The translations under genes and the position numbers were made by a program. This document shows positions 51,890 to 60,476 of a stretch of 64,000 nucleotides of DNA, in pieces. The stretch is from Paenibacillus xylanilyticus. GTDB taxonomy: Bacteria; Bacillota; Bacilli; Paenibacillales; Paenibacillaceae. How positions within the stretch are numbered: the stretch's first letter is position 1; the number at the start of each line of letters is the position of its first letter. The notes beneath the pieces were generated by a model that did no database searches, was not told where the DNA came from, and saw only the letters and a list, made by a program, of their open reading frames with translations. The DNA is taken from the NCBI RefSeq assembly GCF_013359935.1, contig NZ_JABMCB010000190.1:124001-188000 (forward strand). Direction: 5' to 3'.

Positions 51890-53389
51890 TTACTGACCTC
51901 TTTTTCCTAATCGGTACGTCAAACAATGCTCTACCCATCTCCGTGCTGCATCAGGATACGAACCCAGATGGACATGCGTATACCCGGCAACGATATGACC
52001 TGAGGCATACCCCTCCTGCTTCAGGCCTCGTAATCCCTTGGTCTCATACGCATAAGGAATGGTGTCTTCCTTCCGATAGGTCATTGTCGAATAGTGGAAC
52101 TCATGACCCCGAAGCACTTCTCCTTTTTTCAGTAAAAAAGAGTCCTGAACTGCGCTTGCCTCCCGATACCCGAGTGCCGCTCGCTTCACTTGCATCTGCA
52201 CCTGTGCGGGAATAATACCCGCCATGCTGTGGGTTACACCCTGCCTGTCAGTCAGCGTCTCGGCAAGCACCATGTATCCGCCACACTCTGCAAACAGAGG
52301 CATATCACTGCGCACTGCCTGACGCAGCCCACTTAAGAATAACTCGTTCTCTGCAATGACAGCTGCAAACTCCTCCGGGAAGCCCCCGCCAAGATAAATG
52401 CCATCCGCATCCGATGGAATGCCCTCACCCGCAAGCGGACTGAAATAGGCAAGCTTAGCACCCGCAGCTTCAAGCAATTCCAGATTGTCCAGATAGTAAA
52501 AATTAAATGCAGCATCCCGTGCAACAGCAATGACAGGGCGCATATTGACGATCGTTTCCTCTTCTCCTGCTGATCCAGAACCGACATCCTTGCGGACATC
52601 GGGCTTACTATCGTATGGTCCGGAAACAGGATTTTCCACCGCGATATCAATGTATTCTGACGTGTTTCCCTCCAAAGGCGGAGCACTCGCTGCAAGCTCC
52701 ACAATCATGTCCAGATCGGTTCCTTCCAGCAGCACGTCCGCAGCCCGTTGAAATAACGGTTCAAGTTCGCCGCGCTCAATGGCAGGGACCAGCCCCAGAT
52801 GTCTCTCCGGAATGGACATGTCTTCATCCCGCTTCAGCCAGCCTACAACGGGAATACCGCACATTTGCTCAATGGCTTTCTTCACGATGCTGTAGTGACC
52901 CGCACTTCCGCAGCGATTGACGATGACGCCTGCAATGTTCAATTCAGGCTCCAGCTGTTGAAAACCAAGCACAATCGCAGCCGCACTGCGAGCCATGCTG
53001 CGAACATCGACAACCAGGATCACCGGGGTTTGAGTTACGAGAGCGATCTCCGCTGTAGAACCCGTATTGCTGAGTGGATCTTTCCCATCGTACAATCCCA
53101 TGACGCCTTCTATGATGGAAATATCATGTCCCGCTGAAGCCTTGGCAAACGTATTCCGAACATACTCGGGAGATGTCATCCATGCATCCAGATTGCGAGA
53201 TGCTCTTCCTGTGACGGCAGTATGGTAGGTAGGGTCAATATAATCCGGGCCGCATTTGAAGCCCTGTACACGCAATCCGCGCTGGGCAAGTGCTTTCATC
53301 AGGCCGAGGGTCACCGTTGTTTTCCCGGCACCGCTGCCGGTTCCAGCGATGATCAGCCGAGGTCTGGCATTTTTATTGGAATTGTTCAT
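51890..53389 (-). CDS. cbiA: Cobyrinate a,c-diamide synthase
   Basis: A 499-residue enzyme that amidates the a and c side chains of cobyrinate using glutamine and ATP. The N-terminal P-loop domain (LIIAGTGSGAGKTTVTLGLM, with GFKCGPDYIDPTYHT) is joined to a C-terminal glutaminase-like domain in which LFAECGGYMVL carries the nucleophile Cys; YLGGGFPEEFA and FHYSTM are typical. AAGGTGGGA precedes the ATG at 53389. It is the last gene of the cbi operon in this window and the only one set off by a hairpin-containing 98-base gap. Confidence 0.96.
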   Translation of the reverse strand: MNNSNKNARPRLIIAGTGSGAGKTTVTLGLMKALAQRGLRVQGFKCGPDYIDPTYHTAVTGRASRNLDAWMTSPEYVRNTFAKASAGHDISIIEGVMGLYDGKDPLSNTGSTAEIALVTQTPVILVVDVRSMARSAAAIVLGFQQLEPELNIAGVIVNRCGSAGHYSIVKKAIEQMCGIPVVGWLKRDEDMSIPERHLGLVPAIERGELEPLFQRAADVLLEGTDLDMIVELAASAPPLEGNTSEYIDIAVENPVSGPYDSKPDVRKDVGSGSAGEEETIVNMRPVIAVARDAAFNFYYLDNLELLEAAGAKLAYFSPLAGEGIPSDADGIYLGGGFPEEFAAVIAENELFLSGLRQAVRSDMPLFAECGGYMVLAETLTDRQGVTHSMAGIIPAQVQMQVKRAALGYREASAVQDSFLLKKGEVLRGHEFHYSTMTYRKEDTIPYAYETKGLRGLKQEGYASGHIVAGYTHVHLGSYPDAARRWVEHCLTYRLGKRGQ

Positions 53390-53415
53390 CTTCAAATCCC
53401 ACCTTTTTCTTGGAT

Positions 53416-53447
53416 ATAACAAAACCGCACCAAGAAACGATGCGGTT
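53416..53447 (-). terminator. Possible internal terminator before cbiA
   Basis: Minus strand: AACCGCA and TGCGGTT form a 7-pair stem followed by TTGTTATA, directly before the cbiA ribosome site. A second hairpin (GCTTCATATTATGAAGC, 53462-53478) lies between it and cbiG. Confidence 0.5.
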
Positions 53448-53487
53448 ACACGATACATGCAGCTTCATATTATGAAGCAAAATTTAT

Positions 53488-54576
53488 TTAGTCGAACGGA
53501 ATTCTCGTTACGGAAATCGTCAAGTTGCCGCTTTTTTTCTTCTCCAGCAGCCAGTGACTGGCTCCGGAAGAGAGTAATGCCGCAGGCTCGCTCACACCAT
53601 AAGCTCCGGTATATTTAAATACGGTCTCGGACGGATTCGGAAGCTTAACCGTATTCAGCTCGGCCGGCGAGTACGTCACCAATTCCCAGCCGTACTTGGC
53701 GCACAGAGCCAGCAGGCCTTCTTCGTCTTTTTTCAGGTCAATCGTCGCTATGTTGCGCACACTCTTCACCGAAAGGGACAACTCTTCCAATGTCGCGAGT
53801 ACTTCCTGCTCCAATTCCTCCACGGATGTGCCGCGATTGCAGCCCATGCCCAGTACAAGGCTTTTCGGACGGTACAGAACCCCGTTCGCAAGGAATCGCA
53901 TTTGTTCATCTTCTGTAAGCAGGCGGTCGCTGACCACCAGAGCTGCATTAAACGTGAACGATTCGGTTTCCTCCATGCTGCTGAAGACACGGATATGATC
54001 GGGTACGGGTTTGTTATATCGCCACCAGTTCCGCTCCCCTGTCTCCTGAATCAGGGCAACAGGCTCCTCGTTCACAACAGCCGCGCTGACAGGTGTTGCC
54101 TTGTCGAAGCTGTCCACGATCCAGCCCAGTTCCCGGCCGAACATGTCTACCGGAATCGTTCCCTGGACGTCTGAAGCCGTCGTGATTACCGCATGTGCGC
54201 CGAGTACTTCCGCGACCTGACGAGTCAGTTCATTTGCGCCGCCGAGATGGCCGGATAGTACGCTGATGACGTTCTCGCCGCGGTCATCGATGACCAACAC
54301 GGCAGGGTCGACTTTTTTGTCCACGAGCAGTGGAGCGATCATCCGCACGACCGCACCTAGAGAGATAAAGAGGAAGATGCCATTATAGCGCTTGAACAAA
54401 TCAGGCAAAATCAGCTTCACCGAGCCTTCAAACAGCTGATAACCCAGCTGCTCTTCGTCTCCTCGGGCAAACTTGCTCATATAAAATACGTCCGTGCCCT
54501 GAAACTGTCCAGCCAGATTGCGCACCATCTCCACCCCGTGTTTTGTAATGGCAACGGCTGCAAACGGATTACTCAC
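53488..54576 (-). CDS. cbiG: Cobalt-precorrin-5A hydrolase
   Basis: A 362-residue CbiG, which opens the delta-lactone of cobalt-precorrin-5A and releases acetaldehyde during ring contraction. The middle region has the family block VLVIDDRGENVISVLSGHLGG and ANELTRQVA, and the C-terminal domain has LVLGMGCNRGTSVEELE. The start codon is GTG with AAGGAG nine bases upstream, overlapping the cbiF end by eight bases. Order cbiL-cbiF-cbiG matches their consecutive use in the anaerobic pathway. Confidence 0.95.
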   Translation of the reverse strand: MSNPFAAVAITKHGVEMVRNLAGQFQGTDVFYMSKFARGDEEQLGYQLFEGSVKLILPDLFKRYNGIFLFISLGAVVRMIAPLLVDKKVDPAVLVIDDRGENVISVLSGHLGGANELTRQVAEVLGAHAVITTASDVQGTIPVDMFGRELGWIVDSFDKATPVSAAVVNEEPVALIQETGERNWWRYNKPVPDHIRVFSSMEETESFTFNAALVVSDRLLTEDEQMRFLANGVLYRPKSLVLGMGCNRGTSVEELEQEVLATLEELSLSVKSVRNIATIDLKKDEEGLLALCAKYGWELVTYSPAELNTVKLPNPSETVFKYTGAYGVSEPAALLSSGASHWLLEKKKSGNLTISVTRIPFD

Positions 54577-55366
54577 CAGACTTCACTCCTTTGCGATAAC
54601 CATGGGTGAAGGATTTGTCGTACAGCTTGGAACGGTGAGCATCCCGGTTTACCAGATCGGGGTCCAGCGCCCAACCGGCCAGAATCATCGCATGCATTGT
54701 AATGCCTGCGGCACGCAGATCCGCTGCCAGGTTGGCAAGGGTGGTCCGTACAATTTTCTGATCAGGCCATGTCGCTCGCTGCACCACTGCAACCGGCGTA
54801 TCTTCGCTCCAGCCTGCAGCGAGGAATTCAACCACGACTTTTTTCGCCAAAGTCGCACTCAGGAAGAGCGCCACCGTACAGTGATGGGATGCCAGATCAC
54901 GCAGTTTCTCCCGCTCAGGCACAGGCGTACGCCCTTCTGCACGTGTAAGAATCACCGTCTGCGTTAGTTCCGGTACGGTTAATTCCGCCCCCAATGCAGC
55001 TGCCGAAGCAAAGACCGAACTCACACCCGGAATGATCTCATATTCCACACCCTGCTTTTTTAGCAGCACCATTTGCTCCAAAATCGCGCCGTACATCGCC
55101 GGGTCGCCGGTATGCACCCGAGCCACACTGCGGCCTGCACGAATGGCTTCACACATCAGCTCTACTTGGCGCTCCAGGTCCATACCGGAGCTTTGCAGCA
55201 CTTCCGCCTCAGGCTTCGCGGTGGCAATCAGTTCATCATTCACCAGGGAATCGGTATACAGGACTAGATCTGCGCTTCTTAAAATGTTCGATCCTTTTAC
55301 TGTAATCAGTTCCGGGTCGCCCGGGCCTGCGCCAACGATATAAACTTTCGGCTCCAATGTCTTCAT
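54569..55366 (-). CDS. cbiF: Cobalt-precorrin-4 C11-methyltransferase
   Basis: A 265-residue SAM-dependent tetrapyrrole methylase. KVYIVGAGPGDPELITVKG is the family N-terminus, RVHTGDPAMYGAI the second motif, and IPGVSSVFASAAALGAELT the third; this combination with ELTQTVILTRAEGRTPVPE is specific for C11 enzymes. It methylates cobalt-precorrin-4 before CbiG acts. Its ATG overlaps the cbiL stop codon (ATGA). Confidence 0.96.
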   Translation of the reverse strand: MKTLEPKVYIVGAGPGDPELITVKGSNILRSADLVLYTDSLVNDELIATAKPEAEVLQSSGMDLERQVELMCEAIRAGRSVARVHTGDPAMYGAILEQMVLLKKQGVEYEIIPGVSSVFASAAALGAELTVPELTQTVILTRAEGRTPVPEREKLRDLASHHCTVALFLSATLAKKVVVEFLAAGWSEDTPVAVVQRATWPDQKIVRTTLANLAADLRAAGITMHAMILAGWALDPDLVNRDAHRSKLYDKSFTHGYRKGVKSGE

Positions 55367-56079
55367 TTGCTCACCACCATCAGGCTCAGATATTCCAGCT
55401 CCTGCCCTTTCAGTTCACGGGCATCACGCCAGACCAGTTCATATGGAGAAGTGACTTTGGTCACAACCGAAGCTTTGCCGCCGAGTCCCATCTCGTCCAG
55501 CAGTTCAAGCATCGGGTCAAGCACCTTGGCCACTTTGATAAATACAATCGTATCGTGATGCTCAATCGCCTGCCGCATCGCTTCTTTATCTGCCGTAGCC
55601 GGAATAATGCCCACCTGCTCGTCTCCGTCTGCCAAATGAATATCCAGCGCTGCTGCTGCACCCAGTACAGATGAGATTCCTGGTATCGAACTAATTGGCA
55701 CTTCAGGATGCAGCTCCCGCATCAGCCTTGCGAGATGAATAAATGTGCTGTACAGGTTCGGATCACCTTCTGTAACAAAAGCGACATCCTTCCCTTCCCT
55801 CAGTGCAGCCCAGCATGCCTCAACGGTCTTGCCCCACTCGCGTTCAAGCACTACCGGATCCTTGGTCATTGGGAAGATCAGGCCGAGCATCTCTTTCTCT
55901 TCCGGGTTCACGTATAGTTCCACGATCTCGTGGGCATACGATTTACCGCCTTTGCGCTTCTTCGGGTAAGCGACGACCTGACATTCCCGGATCATCCGGT
56001 ATGCCTTGACCGTAATCAGCTCCGGGTCTCCCGGCCCAACGCCCACGCCATACAGCGTACCTACTGCTGCCGTACTCAT
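55363..56079 (-). CDS. cbiL: Cobalt-factor-II C20-methyltransferase
   Basis: A 238-residue tetrapyrrole methylase with GVGVGPGDPELITVKAYRMI, VTEGDPNLYSTFIHLARLM and IPGISSVLGAAAALDIHLA. The first and third blocks are characteristic of CobI/CbiL, which adds the C20 methyl group to cobalt-factor II. AAGGGGG lies eight bases before the ATG at 56079; an earlier in-frame ATG would overlap cbiET. It sits 32 bases after cbiET. Confidence 0.95.
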   Translation of the reverse strand: MSTAAVGTLYGVGVGPGDPELITVKAYRMIRECQVVAYPKKRKGGKSYAHEIVELYVNPEEKEMLGLIFPMTKDPVVLEREWGKTVEACWAALREGKDVAFVTEGDPNLYSTFIHLARLMRELHPEVPISSIPGISSVLGAAAALDIHLADGDEQVGIIPATADKEAMRQAIEHHDTIVFIKVAKVLDPMLELLDEMGLGGKASVVTKVTSPYELVWRDARELKGQELEYLSLMVVSK

Positions 56080-56111
56080 GTTGTTTTCCCCCTTGTCCTG
56101 TCCTTGAAAGG

Positions 56112-57392
56112 TCATTCAGCCGTTCCAGCTTCCGCATCATCTGTCGATGCATGCTGTCCTGTAATTACGTAAATCGGGTTCAATCCATCAAAACGGGTCA
56201 TGTTTAGGATCGGCTTGCTGCGCGCCGTCTGGAGTAACGTCACGGAGGCAATCAGGCCCGCTTCGCGCATGGCCTTCATGCTGTCATGCAGCGTCTCGAT
56301 CGTGGCTGCATTCACCACAATGCGTCCCTCCGGGCGGAGCCGGGACGCACACAAGGCGATCAGCTGGCCGAGCTCGCCTCCGCTGCCGCCAATGAAAACC
56401 GCATCCGGATCGGGCAGTTCGTCCAGCCCTGCTGGTGCTTTGGCATGAAGGACGGTGAAGTCCGTCCGGAATTTCACCCGGTTGGCCTCGATGTTCACGA
56501 GGTCACCTTCATTTTTCTCGATGGCAAATACCTGGCCTCGTGGCGCCAGCCGCGTGCATTCCACTGCCACCGAACCGGAGCCTGCGCCGATGTCCCACAC
56601 GATGCTGTCCTCCGCGAGCCGCAGCTCAGACAGGCTGAATGCGCGCACTTCACGTTTGGTGATCAGGCCTTTCTCCGGTTTGCGCTGATGGAATTCATCG
56701 TCCGCAAAACCGAATCCCCGCCGCGGCGCAGGTGCATCCTTGCGGCGCAGCAAAATAACGACGTTCAGCGGACTGCATTCGGCTGCCGCCAGCTCGTCCA
56801 GGGTGTAATGGCGGGCACGCTCATCTGCCCCGCCGAGGTTCTCGGCAACGTAGGCATCATACTCGGTCATGCCGAACTGTTGCAGATAGGCCCCGATCGC
56901 AGCGGGGCTGTTATGCTCGTCCGTGAGCAGCGCAATTTTGGCTTTGCCATCGATGCGCTGTGCGAGGCCTTTGAGCGGGCGTCCGTGCACGCTCTCGAGC
57001 ACGGCATCGTGCCAGCTCTCGCCAAGCTGGGCAAATGCCAGCTGCAGCGAACTAAGATTAGGCCGGATCTCCAGCTGATCCGGGCCTAATTTGCGCGCCA
57101 GATACCCGGCAATGCCGTAGAACAGCGGGTCTCCCGAGGCAAGCACAACGACGTTGTGTGTGGCCTGCAACGCTTTTATTTTCACAACCAGATCGCTTAA
57201 ACCGCTCTTGATCGCTAACTTCTCACCTGCAAATGCCGGGAAATAGTGGAGCTGACGCTCGCCGCCCACAAGTACATCTGCCGCCTGAATGAGATTCAGG
57301 CTATCCGTTGTCAATCCTGCCGCGCCTTCTTCACCCACGCCAATAATGCGGATTTTACGATTCTTTGCTCCAGTTGCTGTCTTCGAGTTCAC
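56112..57392 (-). CDS. cbiET: Fused CbiE-CbiT methyltransferase/decarboxylase
   Basis: A 426-residue fusion. The N-terminal 210 residues are CbiE (RIIGVGEEGAAGLT, ASGDPLFYGIAGYLARKLG, IRPNLSSLQLAFAQLG), a C5 methylase. From about 225 it is CbiT (IVWDIGAGSGSVAVECTRLA, VFAIEKNEGDLVNIEAN, AVFIGGSGGELGQLI), which decarboxylates and methylates C15. The start is a GTG with GGAGGG about ten bases upstream, inside the end of cbiD (38-base overlap). The fusion is equivalent to aerobic CobL and is known from Bacillus megaterium. Confidence 0.95.
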   Translation of the reverse strand: MNSKTATGAKNRKIRIIGVGEEGAAGLTTDSLNLIQAADVLVGGERQLHYFPAFAGEKLAIKSGLSDLVVKIKALQATHNVVVLASGDPLFYGIAGYLARKLGPDQLEIRPNLSSLQLAFAQLGESWHDAVLESVHGRPLKGLAQRIDGKAKIALLTDEHNSPAAIGAYLQQFGMTEYDAYVAENLGGADERARHYTLDELAAAECSPLNVVILLRRKDAPAPRRGFGFADDEFHQRKPEKGLITKREVRAFSLSELRLAEDSIVWDIGAGSGSVAVECTRLAPRGQVFAIEKNEGDLVNIEANRVKFRTDFTVLHAKAPAGLDELPDPDAVFIGGSGGELGQLIALCASRLRPEGRIVVNAATIETLHDSMKAMREAGLIASVTLLQTARSKPILNMTRFDGLNPIYVITGQHASTDDAEAGTAE

Positions 57393-58491
57393 TGATTTCC
57401 GCCCTCCCCAGTTCCATTCCTTTCATCGTCACCAATACCACTTCCACCGTTATGCCGCCTCCCGCATGCTCCAGACAGTGCTGACAGGCATATGTACACA
57501 GCTTTTCAAAATAGGGCAAGTACCCGGCCTCGGTCATCATGTCCGCCACCTGAGTCGCCGTGTTGGCTTCCTCGATCGCTTGCGCCAGCTCATCTCCGGC
57601 TCCGGTCTCGCGGGCCACGGACGCAAGAAATCCAAAATCCACCGGCGCACTCTTGGAGTGCACCATCATGACACCTTGAGCCACTTTGGCAAATTTGCCC
57701 GGCATACCGACCAGACTGATGCGTTTCATGCCCAGTCGCTTACCATGCTTGATGGCGAAGCCGACAAAGTCACCCATCTGGATAAAAGCTTCCTCTGGCA
57801 GTTCAGGCATCATCTTCATAGCGTATTTCTCGCTGCTGCCGCCTGTCGTCAGCACAATGTGGTCACAGCCGGATGCCTGAGCAACGGAAATAGCTTGTAC
57901 CACACTGGCTCTATAAGCAGATGTCGAGAACGGAACAACCACGCCCCGGGTGCCCAAAATGGAGATACCTCCCAGAATACCGAGCCGGGAATTTAGTGTC
58001 TTCTTGGCGATCTCTTCGCCTTCCGGCACGCTGATCACGACCCGCACCCCTCTGGCTGTGCCGTGTTCGGCAAGCACCTGGGTGACGGCCTCGGTAATCA
58101 TGCGCCGCGGAACGGGATTAATGGCCGCTTCACCGACCGGCACAGGCAGACCAGGCTTCGTGACACGGCCTACGCCAATTCCCCCATCCAGGTCAATGCC
58201 AGGCTCGTCCCGCCAGGACACATGCGCGATGATCTTCGCCAGATGTGTGGCGTCCGGGTCATCTCCGGCATCCTTAATCGTTGCACAGGTGGCTACGCCA
58301 TCCGTTAGTTCCTGCTCAATCAGTTCGAACGAGTGGTCAAAGCCTGCGGGCAGCGACACAACAGACTGCGCCGGAGTTATCCCTGTTAGCAGGAGTTGGG
58401 TTGCCCCTTTGGCAACTGCCGTTGCACACGCCCCTGTGGTGAAGCCGGAACGCATCGGTTTGTCCGGATCGGGTTTTTCTCCGCTTTTCAT
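57355..58491 (-). CDS. cbiD: Cobalt-precorrin-5B C1-methyltransferase
   Basis: A 378-residue CbiD. The N-terminal MRSGFTTGACATAVAKGATQ is diagnostic, followed by GIGVGRVTKPGLPVPVGEAAINPVPR and LGGISILGTRGVVVPFSTSA. It methylates C1 of cobalt-precorrin-5B; unlike the other methylases it has its own fold. GGGAGGT lies eight bases before the ATG at 58491; the longer in-frame extension has no ribosome site. It is separated from cbiC by a 498-base repeat-rich gap, so it may need its own promoter. Confidence 0.96.
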   Translation of the reverse strand: MKSGEKPDPDKPMRSGFTTGACATAVAKGATQLLLTGITPAQSVVSLPAGFDHSFELIEQELTDGVATCATIKDAGDDPDATHLAKIIAHVSWRDEPGIDLDGGIGVGRVTKPGLPVPVGEAAINPVPRRMITEAVTQVLAEHGTARGVRVVISVPEGEEIAKKTLNSRLGILGGISILGTRGVVVPFSTSAYRASVVQAISVAQASGCDHIVLTTGGSSEKYAMKMMPELPEEAFIQMGDFVGFAIKHGKRLGMKRISLVGMPGKFAKVAQGVMMVHSKSAPVDFGFLASVARETGAGDELAQAIEEANTATQVADMMTEAGYLPYFEKLCTYACQHCLEHAGGGITVEVVLVTMKGMELGRAEISELEDSNWSKES

Positions 58492-58532
58492 GGTATTTGA
58501 CCTCCCGTCCTTTCTTATCGTAAAAGTGATGA

Positions 58533-58680
58533 TTACACTAGCCACTACGCTGGCAGAAAACCTTCAGATCGCTGTTGTCTCCAGATGTTCTTTGATTCCC
58601 TTTTGAAAAGGGAGAAATCCGGAGACAAAGGCGAACGCTTCGCTTTTTCAGATTTTTCTGCCCTCTTCGTTATCGTGTAA
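58533..58680. repeat. Dispersed hairpin repeat, copy C
   Basis: 148 bases bounded by GATTACAC and GTGTAATC, an 8-base perfect inverted pair. Shared blocks: AGATCGCTGTTGTCTCC, TTTGATTCCCTTTTGAAAAG and AAAGGCGAACGCTTCGCTTT. It lies inside the cobalamin operon between cbiC and cbiD. Confidence 0.82.
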
Positions 58681-58705
58681 TCACATTGGTATACTCTAAA
58701 CAACG

Positions 58706-58983
58706 ACCTGCGGTCGTTTTGGGTAACTGATCATTCCATGCCACTAGGAGATGGCATGGAATGTAACGAACCTAGGAGTCGCTATTGGTGCCAAAATCCG
58801 CAAACAAAAATAGTAACGAATCATAGCGACGTTATTTCATTAAAAAGACGATGTTCCCAACACTTTTTAGCGTTTTTTACCGGAATAGCGTTGCTCCGGT
58901 TCGTTAGAATATGAAATGGATGAACATCCGTGATATAAGATCTATAGGGTTTGTTAACGCTCTCCAATAACCTGTGGTCGTTT
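58706..58983. repeat. Cluster of short repeats between cbiC and cbiD
   Basis: Bounded by the direct repeats ACCTGCGGTCGTTT (58706-58719) and ACCTGTGGTCGTTT (58970-58983). Inside are a perfect 12-base inverted repeat CATTCCATGCCA/TGGCATGGAATG (58732-58763) and three 23-base units sharing TAACGAA at one end and CGCTATT or CGTTATT at the other (58764-58786, 58814-58836, and inverted at 58884-58906). Confidence 0.75.
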
Positions 58984-58989
58984 ACCTAA

Positions 58990-59637
58990 CTAGGCCTTCA
59001 TTGCCATCAGGGAAATGGCGTTCAGGGCTGCTACCACGATGGTACTGCCGCCTTTGCGGCCGATATTCGTGATAAACGGGATGTCCAGCTTGCGCAGCTC
59101 GTCTTTGGATTCTGCTGCGGATACGAATCCAACAGGCATTCCGATGATCAGACCTGGCTTGGCCTCTCCTTCCTTCACCAGACGAATCAGCTCCAGCAAT
59201 GCTGTTGGTGCGTTACCGATCGCATAAATTCCACCTTCGTACATTTGGGTCGCTTTGCGAGTTGAGATGATCGCCCGGGTTGTATTCAACCGCTTTGCCT
59301 CCTCCATCACATCCGGATCGGAAATGTGGACGTGAACGTCTCCGCCGAAACTGCGAATACGATCCTTGCTGACGCCAGCTTGGATCATCTGCACATCGGC
59401 AATGACGGATTGGCCGGCACGAAGTGCTGCAATTCCAGCTTGAATGGCATCCGGATGGAACACCATGCTGCGGCCCAGTTCGAAGTCAGCCGAGGCATGA
59501 ATCACACGTTGTACAACAGGGTATTGCTCATCCGTAAAGGGATGCTCTCCCAGCTCCTCGGTAATCATCTCGAAGCTTTTCCCCTCAATTTCCTGAGGCT
59601 GTACGGTCAGAGGTTTAAATTCCGTTTTGAAATCCAT
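58990..59637 (-). CDS. cbiC: Cobalt-precorrin-8 methylmutase
   Basis: A 215-residue CbiC/CobH. VVQRVIHASADFELGRSMVF contains the catalytic His, VIADVQMIQAGVSK and GNAPTALLELIRL are typical, and GMPVGFVSAAESKDELRK closes the active site. It moves the C11 methyl group to C12, giving cobyrinic acid. AAGGAG lies nine bases before the ATG at 59637; the GTG two codons earlier is only three bases from that site. Confidence 0.96.
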   Translation of the reverse strand: MDFKTEFKPLTVQPQEIEGKSFEMITEELGEHPFTDEQYPVVQRVIHASADFELGRSMVFHPDAIQAGIAALRAGQSVIADVQMIQAGVSKDRIRSFGGDVHVHISDPDVMEEAKRLNTTRAIISTRKATQMYEGGIYAIGNAPTALLELIRLVKEGEAKPGLIIGMPVGFVSAAESKDELRKLDIPFITNIGRKGGSTIVVAALNAISLMAMKA

Positions 59638-59705
59638 TTGCACTCACTCCTTCAATGTAATGTGATTCAAAAATGGTTTATCCAAATTTGGACTATTCGG
59701 GTGTT

Positions 59706-60476
59706 CTACTGCACCAATACACGCTTCAACTCGGAGAGCACGCCTTCAAAATGATCAAACACCGTTCCGAATTCAGCCTCCGGACGGGAAATCAGCACGA
59801 CATGAATGCCAAGCTCCAGAGCAGATTGGATTTTCTCATCCACAGCCCCGGTCTTGCCGCTTTCCTTGGTAACCATAACGGTAGTCGCATAATGCTTGTA
59901 CAACGCTTCGTTCATTTCACGGGAAAAGGGTCCCTGCATCGCAATAATATTGCGCTGTTCAACACCCAGTTCTCCGCATTTCTCCATATTGTCGAGGCGC
60001 GGAAGCATGCGGGCAACAAGACGAATATCCGGATCACCGAGCAGGTGCTTGGTGAACATTTGCAGCGTCTTGCTGCCTGTTGTCAGCATGACAGAACCTT
60101 TAAGCTCTTTCGCTTTAAGTGCTGCTTCATCATAGGAAGACACGACATGAAGCAATGGATGATCATCATATGCCAGTCCTGTCCGCTCATAGCGGATATA
60201 TGGAATTCCTGCCTGTCTTGCTGCCTCCATCGCATTGGCGTGGGCCTCCTCAGCGAAGGGATGACTTGCATCCACAATGGCACGGCTTTCCTTCTCACGT
60301 ACAAGTTCGACCATGGCCTCCACAGTGAGTCTGCCCGTACGAACAGATAATCCCGCTTCGTTTAGACTACTGGCCGCACTGTCAGTTACAACCGAAGTAA
60401 GTACGTCCGTCCCCTGCTGCTGAATCTGCAGTGCAAGCTCGCGCGCATCACTGGTACCACATAACATGAAGATCAT
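59706..60476 (-). CDS. cbiJ: Cobalt-precorrin-6A reductase
   Basis: A 256-residue CbiJ/CobK: MIFMLCGTSDARELALQI is the nucleotide-binding start, IVDASHPFAEEAHANAMEA and YIRYERTG are family blocks, and GSVMLTTGSKTLQMF lies at the second dinucleotide-binding region. It reduces the macrocycle with a pyridine nucleotide. Its ATG overlaps the cbiX stop codon (ATGA), and cbiC follows after 68 bases. Confidence 0.95.
   Translation of the reverse strand: MIFMLCGTSDARELALQIQQQGTDVLTSVVTDSAASSLNEAGLSVRTGRLTVEAMVELVREKESRAIVDASHPFAEEAHANAMEAARQAGIPYIRYERTGLAYDDHPLLHVVSSYDEAALKAKELKGSVMLTTGSKTLQMFTKHLLGDPDIRLVARMLPRLDNMEKCGELGVEQRNIIAMQGPFSREMNEALYKHYATTVMVTKESGKTGAVDEKIQSALELGIHVVLISRPEAEFGTVFDHFEGVLSELKRVLVQ

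Noticed and set aside
58491..58990. Cobalamin riboswitch between cbiC and cbiD
   Set aside because: No B12-box-like sequence was seen; the gap is made of dispersed and short repeats. A riboswitch, if present, should precede the first operon gene outside the window.
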